DNA from: Priapulus caudatus
Lineage: Eukaryota; Priapulida; Priapulimorpha; Priapulimorphida; Priapulidae
NCBI RefSeq assembly: GCF_000485595.1
Contig: NW_014577360.1
Location: forward strand, 1 to 34,012
Reading direction: 5' to 3'
DNA length: 34,012 nucleotides
The notes under the pieces were generated by a model that was not told where the DNA came from, did no database searches, and saw only the letters and a list, made by a program, of their open reading frames with translations. Both the position numbers and the translations under genes were made by a program. Positions 22,601 through 29,029 of this stretch are shown here, in pieces. Each line of letters starts with the position of its first letter. Positions within the stretch are counted from its first letter, which is position 1.

Positions 22601-25600
22601 CCTCTCTCATAATGCGGCTATTGAATCACATCGACGACTCGCAACGCATGTCTGTTCATGTTGTGATGGCGACATACGCGATGTAAGCTCGTCACTGTAT
22701 TGTATCTTGCAGCGTGGGCTGAGAAGCGCAATTTCAAGACGGCGAAGGCAGCGCGCAATGACGTGTATCGCGCTGCGAACAACCTTCTGCGGTTCGCGCA
22801 GGAAGGCCGGCTGCGCTTGTGCCTACGCCCGCCGGGATTCACCAAGCAGAAAGGTACTTGTGTTCGATCACTGCCCACCATGCACCCACGGCCGTGGTGG
22901 GGTAGATGAGGGCGTGGTGGGGTAGATGAGGCCGTGGTGGGGTAGATGAGGGCGTGGTGGGGTAGATGAGGACGTGGTGGGGTAGAAGAGGGCGTGGTGG
23001 GGTAGATGAGGACGTGGTAGGGTAGATGAGGGTGCGGTGGGGTAGATGAGGGTGTGGTGGGGTAGATGAGGGCGTGGTGGGGTAGATGAGGGCGTGGTGG
23101 GGTAGATGAGGACGTGGTGGGGTAGATGAGGGTGTGGTGGGGTAGATGAGGGTGTGGTGGGGTAGATGAGGGCGTGGTGGGGTAGATGAGGGTGCGGTGG
23201 GGTAGATGAGGGTGCGGTAGGGTAGATGAGGGTGTGGTGGGGTAGATGAGGGTGTGGTGGGGTAGATGAGGGTGTGGTGGGGTAGATGAGGGTGTGGTGA
23301 GGTAGATGAGGGTGTGGTGGGGTAGATGAGGACATGGTGGGGTAGATGAGGGTGTGGTGGGGTAGANGCCGTGGTGTGGTAGATGAGGGTGCGGTGGGGT
23401 AGATGAGGCCGTGGTGGGGTAGATGAGGGTGTGGTGGGGTAGAAGAGGGCGTGGTGGGGTAGATGAGGGTGTGGTGGGGTAGAAGAGGGCGTGGTGGGGT
23501 AGATGAGGGCGTGGAGGGATAGATGAGGACGTGGTGGGGTAGATGAGGCCGTGGTGGGGTAGAAGAGGGCGTGGTGGGGTAGATGAGGCCGTGGTGGGGT
23601 AGATGAGGGCGTGGTGGGGTAGATGAGGGCGTGGTAGGGTAGATGAGGCCGTGGTGGGGTAGATGAGGACGTAGATGAGGCCGTTTCTGTGGTGCGGGTA
23701 GCATTGAGGCGTGTGGTGGGATAGATGACGGGCGTCGTGGGCCCGGTAGATGAGGGCGTGGTAGGGTAGATGAGGGTTGCTGGTGGGGTAAGATGATGCC
23801 CTGGTGGGGTGAATGAGGGGTGTGGGTGGGGTAGAAGAGCGGGCGTTGGTTGGCGGTAGATGAGGGTGCTGTGGGTAATGAGGCCGTGTGGGTGGGGTCA
23901 GATGAGGGCGTGGTAGCGGTAGATGAGGGCTGTGGTGGGGTAGATCGAGGCCCTTGTGGGGTAGATGAGGCGTGGTGGATGGGGTAGATTGGGGTGTTGG
24001 TGGGGGTAGATTGAGGGTATCTGTGGGTGCGGATAGATGAGGGCGTTGGTGGCGGCGTAGATGCGACGGCGTGGTAGGGTTAATGAGGGCTTGTGGTGGG
24101 CGCGGTGTAGATGAGGCCTGGTGGGGTGATGAGGGTGTGGCGGTGGGTAGAAGAGGGCGTGGTGGGTCGTAGATGAGGGTGCGGCTGGCGTTAGATAGGC
24201 ACGTGGTGGGGTAGATGAGGTGTGGTGGGGAGAAGAGGGCGTGGTGGGTAGGATGAGGGTGTGGTGGGTAGAGAGGGCGTGGTGAGGGTAGATGAAGGGC
24301 GTGGGAAGGGATTAGATGAGGACGTGGTGCGCGTAGAGAGGCCGTGGTGGGTTAGTAGAAGAGGCCGTGTGGGGTAGGATGAGGGCCGTGGTGGGTAGAT
24401 GAGCGGGTGTGGTGCGGGTAGATGAGGGTGTGGGTAGGTAGATGCAGCGGTGATGGTGAGGTAGGAAGAGGGACACGTGGTGGGGTAAATGAGGGCGTGG
24501 CTGGGGTAGATGAGGGCGTGGTGGGGTAGATGGAGGGCCGTGGTGGCGGTAGAGGAGGGCGTGGTGGGCGTAGATGAGGCGTGTAGGTAGGGCGGAGATG
24601 AGGCGTGTGGTGAGGTAGATGAGGTCGGTGGTGGGGTAGAAGAGGGTAGGCGTGGCCCGCCGCCCTGGGGTAGATGAGGGCGTGGTGGGGTAGATGAGGG
24701 CGTGGTGGGCGTAGATGAGGCCCGTTGGGGTAGATGAGGGTGTGGGGGTAATGACGAACGTTGGTGGGGTAGATGAGCGGTTTGGGGGGTAGATGAGGTC
24801 GTGGTGGGGGGATAAGATGAGGCGTGGTGGGGTAGATGAGGGACGTGGGGGGGTTAGATGCAGGTGTGGGGAGGCCGGTAGATGAGGGCGTGGTGGCCGG
24901 TAGATGGAAGCGCGTCGCGTGGGCGAAGATGAGGCCGTTGGGTGGGCCGTAGATGAGGGCGTCGGTGGGGTAGATGAGGGATGTGGTGGGTACATGAGGG
25001 CTAGTTGGTGGGCGTAGAGAGGGCTGTGGTGGAGCGGTAGATGAGGGCGTGGTGGCGGTAGATGAGGTCGTGGTGTGGGTAGAATGAGGGTGTGGTGGGG
25101 TAGATGAGGACGTGGTGGGGTTTAGCATGAGGGGGTGTGGTGGGTAGATGAGGACGTGGTGGGTAGATGAGGGTGTGGTGGGCGTAGATGAGGTGGTGGG
25201 GTAGATGAGGTCCCGTGGTGGGGGTTAGATGAGGTTGTGGTGGGGTAGATGAGGCGTGGGTGGGGTAGATGAGGACGTGCCGGAGGTAGATTGAGGCATT
25301 GAGGTGGCGGTACATGTGTGGGGTAATGTTAGCCTCAAGGAACGATCTTGCTAGGGTTAGAAGACCGGTATAGACAATCGTCGCAGCAGCACTGGTCGGG
25401 CTAGGTAGATGTAGGCACTGGGGTGAGAGTGGGTGAGTGTATGGGTGTAGGTGTGAAGCACGGGCTGGGGCTATGGTGGGGCAGTGTAGCACTGGGGGGA
25501 GGGGTGTGAAGACACTGTGGAGGGGGGGTGAGTGTATGGTGGGGTAGGTGTAGGCACTGGTGGGGGTAGTAGGTGTAGGGGGGTAGGCTTAGACACTGGG

Positions 25601-27589
25601 GAGGAGTGTATGGTTGGGTAGGTGTAGGCATGCGGGGTGTATGGTGCGGTAGGTGTAGGCACTGGGGGGGGGGGTATGGTGGGGTAGGTGAAGATATGGG
25701 CCTTGCCTGGAATAAATGTGGCCTTCCATTGTGCGATAGATGCTGTTTTCCTCTGTGTAATAAGCATGCAATTTTGCTGTTTTTTACCATTGTCCAAGAT
25801 TTAAGAAAATTAAAACACTGAAAACGTGTAAAGGTTGCACGGTCAAGGTTTTGTATCCCTATATTATCAAATAATTATTCATTTATATGTGATTTAATTT
25901 GATTATTAAAATGTATGTATATGTAATCAAATAGTTATTGATTTATCTGTTGTTTAATTAAATTATATACGTAATCAAATTGATAGTTATTGATTGATAT
26001 CTATTTAATACTAATTACAATCACAAATATTCTTTCAAAGTGTTGTGCAATTTTGGTGTTGATCCCAAAAAATTACCAATTTTACAAATTAGAGGCATCA
26101 TTTTTAATTGTGTTTACTCAAATTTGCACAGCTCAATATTTCATCATATTTCCCTTAGAGATGATGGATTTATTACTACATTAATTTGTTATGGATTAAT
26201 TTGTTATGTAAGTTATACGGCAATGAAGCCATGCTCTAGGCCGTGGATGCTGCGTGAGGAATGTGAAATGGGTGTCTGCATTACTTTACAGCGACTGTTT
26301 GAAAGACTTAGAGGTTGGTGTGTTAGCATAACAAAATGGAAATTTTGGGAACCTGTAGAAGAATTTTGAGCTAAAAGTATCGTGAATGGATAGGAAACAT
26401 GAATACTGCGGGTAGATGATCAGTTCCTATAACCATTACTAGCACGTTGCAGGACGTTAATAGGATTGCAAGTAATAACAACTTGGTACTAAATCGACAT
26501 TTTGTCACTAACTTTCGCACTGTGTGAATTTACGATTAGGATGTCATCATTGCCATTCAGTCGAGCTCGTTGTGGCACCGGGGCGTAAACACGTGATCTG
26601 TCGGTGTTAATAGCTCGCACATTAGCGCACAGCAATGATTAATTGCAGCCATATCCATCCCTATGAAACATGGCTTCGTTTACTTGATTGGTGGCAGCTG
26701 ATAGCGGTTTGTGCAGCCGCGCATGTGCGCTGTGAACCGATCTCAGCGGCCATCTACATGTGTTCCGTCTGATAGAGTTAGTCCAATGAATGCGCCCTGT
26801 AAGCTTGTGTCAACTTACTTTTACCTCTCTGGTAACAGCTGCCGGAGTTAGTCTAGCGTACACGCGCCCTGTAAGCTAGTCTAGGCGTGGTTTAATCCAT
26901 TACATAAATAGCTGACAAGGGTAATACAGCGTGTAGGTACCCCGTAAGCTATGCTCTGTAATCTAGGCTAAGCGTCGTTTAATGTCGAATGTCAGTAGCT
27001 GTCGAGGTTAGCACACAGTGAATGTGCCCTACGTTCATACTTAGCACCATGCTGTATGTATCTCTATGCTATATATGTAACTGTGCTGGAGCAGTAAGCA
27101 TGTAACTGCTATGCTATATGTAACTATGCTATAACGCTGTGCTATATGTACCTATACTATAATGCTATGCTATATGTAACTATGCTATAACACTATGCTA
27201 TATGTAACTATGCTGTAGCAGTAAGCAGCATGTAACAATGCCATAACACTATGCTATATATGTAACTATGCTATAATTCTATGCTATATGTAACTATACT
27301 ATAACACTATGCTATAACTCCGCGCTCACCCAGCACACACGAGTGTTCTTGTGTTGCAGAGATGTGGGAGCGTCACGCCGACACACGGCTCATCGCCGCA
27401 CGGCAGAACCTCAACGCTGACAGGGACTCGAGCGACGACCTTGCGTCGACCTCCGACCCGTTCTCGAGCTGCTCGAGCGACGACGACGAGGCTGACAAGG
27501 CAGATAAGAGCAGTAGTGAGACGGAGGCGACCGGCACCGAGCGCGTGCGCCTCACAAACCCCTACGCGCTATTGACAGGCGACGAGTGA
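10600..27589 (+). CDS. GNL1: GNL1-like circularly permuted GTPase, 12 coding exons
   Basis: Joined coding exons are 10600-10690, 11715-11904, 15100-15187, 16998-17126, 17594-17734, 18449-18662, 19338-19433, 20580-20738, 21200-21378, 21986-22157, 22713-22853 and 27360-27589. They give about 609 codons, close to the roughly 600 residues usual for GNL1. The GTPase motifs are circularly permuted: G4 NKID (238-241) precedes G1 GHPNVGKS (370-377), the PGHT segment (395-398) and G3 DSPG (414-417). This order defines the YlqF/YawG (HSR1) family. The N terminus is a basic lysine-rich tract that begins MPRKK, followed by an acidic Ser/Asp stretch. The C terminus is acidic and ends NPYALLTGDE. From family knowledge, relatives act in ribosome-subunit maturation and GNL1 shuttles between nucleolus and cytoplasm; its exact substrate is unsettled. 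All introns are GT-AG and no frame break was found. The start has G at -3 and follows an acceptor-like site at 10586. Confidence 0.95.
10920..11615. repeat. 74-bp minisatellite in GNL1 intron 1
   Basis: About nine units of a 74-bp repeat with the phrases GTCAGCCCATAACCCCAGCA and TAGTCCCTACCCTGTAGC. The array ends about 100 bp before exon 2. Units after about 11400 carry single-base indels (for example CCATACCCAGCACATACCGC) absent from earlier units. The same repeat fills 13164-14436. Confidence 0.92.
11621..11694 (+). repeat. Array flank, copy A (upstream of exon 2)
   Basis: This 74-bp non-repetitive flank, CAAAATGAAATGAACATATC through GCTGACCGGATGT, is repeated at 14437-14506 with only about four single-base deletions. 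Confidence 0.85.
11715..11904 (+). CDS. GNL1: GNL1 coding exon 2
   Basis: The exon encodes residues 31-94 (both end codons split; intron phases 1 and 2). The segment is acidic and Ser/Asp-rich (SSDAGESDTDTSETLS), then RKLNQQPDDEL and RYDANR, which align with the GNL1 motifs RRLNQQP and GYDPNRY. The acceptor is TTGCAG and the donor ACAG|GTGGGC. It is distinctly more GC-rich than the introns. It lies between a 74-bp array (upstream) and a 41-bp array (downstream). A near-copy of its upstream flank occurs again at 14437-14506 without the exon. Confidence 0.93.
11950..12104. repeat. 41-bp minisatellite after exon 2 (degenerate)
   Basis: Degenerate units of GATAGGTGTAGGTGCGGTAA then CAGATGACTGGTACATGTG start about 45 bp after the exon 2 donor. 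The repeat resumes at 12590-12901 and again at 14512-14780. Confidence 0.8.
12105..12590. other. Non-repeat insert with GC-rich start and polypyrimidine end
   Basis: This segment interrupts the 41-bp array. It begins GC-rich (CGGGGCCGCCGCGCGCCGGC near 12127-12146) and ends with a C/T tract at about 12490-12550 (CCCTCCCCCTAGTTTCCCCC). It may be an insertion, but I found no terminal repeats or target duplication. Confidence 0.4.
12590..12901. repeat. 41-bp minisatellite, noisy part before the gap
   Basis: Degenerate copies of the GGTAACAGATG-type unit with many small insertions (for example GGTGCTCGGTAACGATGAGC). It runs directly into the N gap. Confidence 0.75.
12902..13163. other. Assembly gap, 262 N
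   Basis: A run of 262 N in GNL1 intron 2. The left side is 41-bp array and the right side begins mid-unit in the 74-bp array. Frames reported across it are meaningless. Confidence 1.
13164..14436. repeat. 74-bp minisatellite in GNL1 intron 2
   Basis: About 17 units of the same 74-bp repeat as in intron 1, in the same orientation, with frequent single-base indels. Confidence 0.92.
14437..14506 (+). repeat. Array flank, copy B (exon 2 missing)
   Basis: A near-identical copy of 11621-11694. After GCTGACCGGATGT it passes straight into the 41-bp repeat, where copy A continues into exon 2. Confidence 0.85.
14512..14780. repeat. 41-bp minisatellite, clean part
   Basis: About five regular units of TGATAGGTGTAGGTATGGTA then ACAGATGACTGGTACATGTG, decaying after 14700. 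A short (TA)n run lies at about 14909-14926. Confidence 0.88.
15100..15187 (+). CDS. GNL1: GNL1 coding exon 3
   Basis: The exon encodes residues 94-123: YRLHFQREPKHEIHRRKELA then MRPFKPLSE, matching the GNL1 segment that starts YRLHFER. It completes codon 94 (AG|G) and ends in phase 0. The acceptor is a clean T-run followed by TAG at 15099; the donor is GAG|GTAAAA. Confidence 0.93.
15370..15790. mobile_element. Dispersed transposon fragment in GNL1 intron 3
   Basis: It starts TTTTTAGCTCATCTGACGTA and has CGTCCGTCCGTTCGTCCGTC soon after, a pattern I know from abundant short elements in many invertebrate genomes. It includes a (TG)n plus G-run at about 15496-15533 and AGGTCA direct repeats at 15567-15586 and 15750-15762. 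No matching right terminus was found. Confidence 0.5.
15791..16997. other. Rest of GNL1 intron 3
   Basis: No gene. Around 16600-16680 the phrase GGGGGTCTGGGGGCATGCTC followed by CCCCGTGAAATTTG looks like the edge of a common dispersed DNA element, but I could not define its ends. Confidence 0.4.
16998..17126 (+). CDS. GNL1: GNL1 coding exon 4
   Basis: The exon encodes residues 124-166 in phase 0 at both ends. It contains IYRPGTAVDMPKRPAWNY and MSKEKVEAQEER, which correspond to the conserved GNL1 segments PGSVLDFPRRPPWSY and MSKEQLMSQEER. The acceptor is TTGCTAG and the donor ATG|GTAAAC. This is the linker leading into the permuted G domain. Confidence 0.93.
17193..17409. mobile_element. MITE in GNL1 intron 4
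   Basis: Inverted termini 17193-17232 and 17370-17409 match at about 37 of 40 positions (CAGGGTACTGCC and its complement within). The total is 217 bp. A second weaker copy of GGTACGTTCCGG lies at about 17342-17353. No clear target duplication was seen. Confidence 0.7.
17594..17734 (+). CDS. GNL1: GNL1 coding exon 5
   Basis: The exon encodes residues 167-213, phase 0 at both ends. It includes LSYFELNLETWRQLWRVLE and SDIVLLITDIRFP, nearly identical to vertebrate GNL1 and among the most conserved parts of the family. The ITDIR segment begins the permuted GTPase domain (the D-A-R-x-P position in YlqF relatives, here DIRFP). The acceptor is TTTACAG and the donor CCA|GTGAGT. Confidence 0.95.
18162..18460 (+). 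repeat. 44-bp tandem array containing the exon 6 splice acceptor
   Basis: Unit starts (AAACCCACTATCCTTGC) are at 18162, 18206, 18251, 18295, 18339, 18383 and 18430 (spacings 44, 45, 44, 44, 44 and 47). The seventh unit is the real polypyrimidine/acceptor of exon 6. At the acceptor position the units read GCAG, GCAA, GCAT, GCAA, GCAT, GCAG, GCAG. The sixth unit continues GCACTAAATTTCT, similar to the exon start GCACTGCACTTCT. Confidence 0.88.
18449..18662 (+). CDS. GNL1: GNL1 coding exon 6 (G4 motif NKID)
   Basis: The exon encodes residues 214-284 plus one base. The G4 guanine-specificity motif NKID is at residues 238-241 within VVLVLNKIDLAPASLVAAW, followed by KLHIICFSSYPKDPR, which occupies the G5-like position. 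The acceptor is CATTGCAG at 18448 and the donor G|GTGAGG. The acceptor is the last member of a 44-bp tandem array; copies ending in AG at 18180 and 18404 are potential decoys. Use of 18404 would add 44 nt and put a stop in frame almost immediately. Confidence 0.95.
18750..18990 (+). repeat. ~43-bp degenerate tandem array in intron 6
   Basis: TTGTAAT-type phrases recur near 18752, 18794, 18838, 18881, 18929 and 18971 (42-48 bp apart), each followed by a C-rich CTCCCACA-like phrase. It starts about 90 bp after the exon 6 donor. Confidence 0.7.
19338..19433 (+). CDS. GNL1: GNL1 coding exon 7
   Basis: The exon encodes residues 285-316, phase 1 at both ends. It is a basic stretch (FHKKRVKTKKR) followed by GPQDLYQACEGIVSGK, which aligns with GPEQLLRACEAITVGK in vertebrate GNL1. 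The acceptor is CGTGCAG and the donor AAAG|GTGCGC, weaker than the others. Confidence 0.92.
19546..20303. mobile_element. MITE-like element in GNL1 intron 7
   Basis: Terminal stretches 19546-19570 and 20279-20303 are inverted copies (about 21 of 25; ACCTTTAGTTTGGGTCAC against ACCTTTGGTTCGGGTCAC). The interior has A-runs and a CCAGTACACGACAC duplication near 20021-20052. No target duplication was recognised. Confidence 0.55.
20580..20738 (+). CDS. GNL1: GNL1 coding exon 8
   Basis: The exon encodes residues 317-369 plus one base. VDLQGWKERIAEQ is followed by an acidic, poorly conserved insert (DDNDETHENEAIVQED) and then RYKNGILTIGCV, which leads into the P-loop. Vertebrate GNL1 has a Glu-rich insert at the same place. 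The acceptor is TTTGCAG and the donor TTG|GTAGGT. The first P-loop glycine (370) is split by the following intron. Confidence 0.94.
21200..21378 (+). CDS. GNL1: GNL1 coding exon 9 (G1 P-loop and G3)
   Basis: The exon encodes residues 370-429. It contains G1 GHPNVGKSSLLNGL (370-383), the VSKTPGHTKHYQT segment that carries the G2-like threonine, and G3 LCDSPGL (412-418). This is the catalytic and phosphate-binding core. The downstream position of G1/G3 relative to NKID in exon 6 shows the circular permutation. The acceptor is TGTGCAG and the donor CAG|GTAAGT, both strong. Confidence 0.96.
21665..21815. repeat. ~43-bp minisatellite in intron 9, copy set 1
   Basis: About three units of GTGAGTGTATGGTGGGGTAG then GTGTAGGCACTGGGGGGAG. 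The same repeat reappears at about 25400-25690 in intron 11. Confidence 0.8.
21838..21952 (+). repeat. Polypurine tract upstream of exon 10
   Basis: About 115 nt of almost pure A/G (GAGAGAGAGTGGGGAGAGAG, AAGGGAGAAAAGAAATAC). It ends about 33 nt before the acceptor at 21985. Confidence 0.85.
21986..22157 (+). CDS. GNL1: GNL1 coding exon 10
   Basis: The exon encodes residues 430-486 plus one base: ILSGIYPVAQVQEPYTAIGF, LAQRIPLVSVLHLKPPDY, a short variable stretch, then WTAIDICE. These match the GNL1 C-terminal domain segments (LAGIYPIAQIQEPYTAVGY and AWDICEAWAEKRG). The acceptor is TACAG at 21985 and the donor GAAG|GTAGGC. A polypurine tract of more than 100 nt lies just upstream. Confidence 0.95.
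22158..22712. other. GNL1 intron 10
   Basis: A 153-codon plus-strand open frame (22225-22686) spans most of the intron but matches nothing I recognise. It includes a TTTCTATTTC microsatellite (about 22486-22522), so I do not call it a gene. Confidence 0.5.
22713..22853 (+). CDS. GNL1: GNL1 coding exon 11
   Basis: The exon encodes residues 487-533 plus one base: AWAEKRNFKTAKAARNDVYR, AANNLLRFAQEGRLRLCL and RPPGFTKQK. These match the family segments AWAEKRGYKTAKAARNDVYR and PPGYSEQKG. The acceptor is CTTGCAG and the donor AAAG|GTACTT is the weakest in the gene. A 20-bp minisatellite begins about 40 nt after the donor. Confidence 0.94.
22899..23680 (+). repeat. 20-bp minisatellite, regular part (intron 11)
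   Basis: About 39 units of GTGGTGGGGTAGATGAGGGC, period exactly 20 bp. A variable dinucleotide (GC, TG, AC, CC) plus occasional GAAGAG gives unit types. A single N at 23367 coincides with a register change. All minus-strand frames are open, producing a 278-codon frame that is a repeat artefact. Confidence 0.97.
23681..25320 (+). repeat. 20-bp minisatellite, indel-noisy part
   Basis: The same 20-bp unit continues for 1.6 kb, but now almost every unit has an inserted or missing base (for example GGTAAGATGATGCC, TAGATCGAGGCCC). The change is abrupt at about 23680. Confidence 0.93.
25400..25690. repeat. ~43-bp minisatellite, copy set 2 (intron 11)
   Basis: About six irregular units of the TGTATGGTGGGGTAGGTGTA / GGCACTGGGG repeat also seen in intron 9. 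Confidence 0.8.
25840..26010. repeat. AT-rich ~60-bp repeat
   Basis: Three degenerate copies of ATCAAATAGTTATTGATTTA separated by ATTAAATTATATACGTA-like spacers. Confidence 0.6.
26011..27040. other. Intron 11 middle part with degenerate 72-bp repeat
   Basis: GCGCCCTGTAAGCT recurs at 26792-26805 and 26864-26877, and CCCCGTAAGCT near 26939, within longer similar context (GAGTTAGTC upstream each time). No coding frame is recognised. Confidence 0.5.
27050..27320. repeat. 28-bp minisatellite before exon 12
   Basis: Repeated CTATGCTATATGTAACTATG plus CTATAACA, period 28 bp (for example phrases at 27111, 27139, 27167 and 27195). It ends about 40 nt before the exon 12 acceptor. Confidence 0.9.
27360..27589 (+). 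CDS. GNL1: GNL1 coding exon 12 (C terminus and stop)
   Basis: The exon encodes residues 534-609 and the TGA stop. EMWERH aligns with the conserved TWESH. An acidic Ser/Asp region (SSDDLASTSDPFSSCSSDDD) follows, and the last ten residues NPYALLTGDE match the family tail NPYALLGEDE. The acceptor is GTTGCAG at 27359, preceded by a 28-bp tandem array. The final nine codons, stop included, form the first unit of a 62-bp tandem repeat that continues into the 3' UTR. Confidence 0.93.
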
Positions 27590-27900
27590 CATCACGCGGC
27601 GATGGTGTCCGCGTGGCCGATGCTTACTCGCTATTGGCTGGCACCGAATGACATCACTCGGCGATGGCATCCACCTGGCCGATGCTTACTCACTATTGGC
27701 TGGCACCGAATGACATCACGCAGCGGTGGCGTCTACGTGGAGGATGCTTAGTCGCTTTTAACTGGCAACGAGTAACATCATGTGGCAAAGGTTGCTGCCT
27801 AAGCGACACTTATTTGCTATTGGTTAAACAACGTTGTGATGTCATCACGGCAGAGCGTGCTGCTTGGCCGATGCTTAGGTGCTAATAAGTGAGACTCGCT
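27563..27900 (+). repeat. 62-bp tandem repeat spanning the GNL1 stop codon
   Basis: Unit starts at 27563, 27625, 27687, 27749, 27811 and about 27876 are spaced 62, 62, 62, 62 and 65 bp. Unit 1 is the coding end TAC GCG CTA TTG ACA GGC plus GAC GAG TGA. Units 2 and 3 keep the same register and would read YSLLAGTE then TGA. Unit 4 reads SLLTGNE then TAA. Unit 5 has lost the stop. Hand alignment gives about 51/62 matches for unit 1 versus 2 and 53/62 for unit 2 versus 3. Since 62 is not a multiple of 3, the copies are not in frame with one another. Confidence 0.9.
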
Positions 27901-28443
27901 AGTAGTAAGTGAGATCATAGGATGAATCACGAATGTGTCAGTGTAGGGAAAGATGCAGTGAGGAGAATCCACCGTGGCGTTGTAGAGGCTCATGGTTAAT
28001 GTCTCACTGAATGGGAGGTGTCTTGTGAGGCGGAAGATTTATGTAAGCGACCACACAGTGATGCTGTGGTTGGCGGCGGTGCAATGTCACCGGGTAGGAC
28101 AGTATTGGGGAGTTATCATGCAGAGCACAAGCCATCGTCACCATTGTGTGATGTCAGTGGGATGATCACGTGGTAATAAGGTCTTGGTGACAGCCTTAAA
28201 GAAGAAAATCACCTGGGAATTATTGTTAGGTTTACGAGACTCGCCAGTCCTTTTTGCTGTCAAGCGTTTTTGTAGTAAAATGCAATGCGAACACTTATTT
28301 GCGAATTTTTGTGCTTTTTCAAAAGTAGAACGTATTTTTGCTATCATATCGTTTCATATATCCGCCCAGCTCCGTGATGCATCCTACGGGAAGCATTCAT
28401 TAATGAAGTTAGGTATATTAAAATACTATAGTCCATTGTTTGT
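27901..28443. other. GNL1 3' flank, no gene seen
   Basis: Probably 3' UTR and beyond. A plus-strand frame at 28184-28594 runs into the GT repeat and has no recognisable content. Confidence 0.4.
28417..28422 (+). promoter_or_regulatory. Possible poly(A) signal ATTAAA for GNL1
   Basis: No canonical AATAAA is seen close to the stop codon. ATTAAA at this position is the first common variant I found. A canonical AATAAA occurs at 30287-30292, about 2.7 kb after the stop. Which of these is used, if either, cannot be told from sequence alone. Confidence 0.25.
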
Positions 28444-28630
28444 ATATATGAGTGCATGCATGTGTTCCATGTGTCTGTGCCCGTATTTGTGTGTTTGCGC
28501 ATGTGTATGTGTGTGTTTGCGCATGTGTATGTGTGTGTTTGAGCGTATATGTATGTATTTGTATCGTGTGTGGGCAGGTATGTCATGTTTGTAGTGTGTG
28601 TGTGCGCGCGCGCGCGTGCATGCATGAGCG
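28444..28630. repeat. GT-rich microsatellite
   Basis: Imperfect (GT)n with TGTGTTTGCGCATGTGTATG units and a CGCGCGCG run at about 28605-28614. Confidence 0.9.
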
Positions 28631-29029
28631 CAGGCGTGTGTGCGTTCTCCTATTCTGCAGCATTTTCCATCTTCTACTCGCTGCATTGCTGCTCTACTAA
28701 TTCTAGCATTGACCCTGTAATCTATACTGCAGACAAGCTCGGGTGATATCGCGATGAAACCCCGCTCTCACTCTTACGTCTGCTCGCAAGTCGCAGGTGA
28801 GGGAGGTAACTCTTGCAGTCCTGTGTTGTCGGTTTGACCGAAGTTTGGGGTATCCTGCGTGGGTGGCAGCTCGCACAGCGCTGTACGTCACCCTGGCTGT
28901 AAGTTTAGTCATGCTTCCTGGTCTTCCCGTGGAGCTGGAGACTTCTGATGCAATTAACTAGAGTTTATTTGTATTTGTCCTGCGCAAGAATTGTGTATCA
29001 CACTGCGCCTCATTTTTGCCGTCTACCTC

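Noticed and set aside
22225-22686. 153-codon plus-strand frame in GNL1 intron 10
   Set aside because: Unrecognised sequence containing a TTTCTATTTC microsatellite, lying wholly between two good splice sites of GNL1. It is most likely a chance open frame.
22868-23704. 278-codon minus-strand frame rich in Pro/His/Ser (PHHxLIYPTTPSS repeats)
   Set aside because: It is a translation of the 20-bp minisatellite. The unit has no stop in any minus-strand frame, so three units give a 20-residue period. It overlaps GNL1 intron 11 and ends where the repeat becomes irregular.
24312-25128. Long Pro-rich minus-strand frames
   Set aside because: Same repeat, kept open by random indels shifting between stop-free frames.
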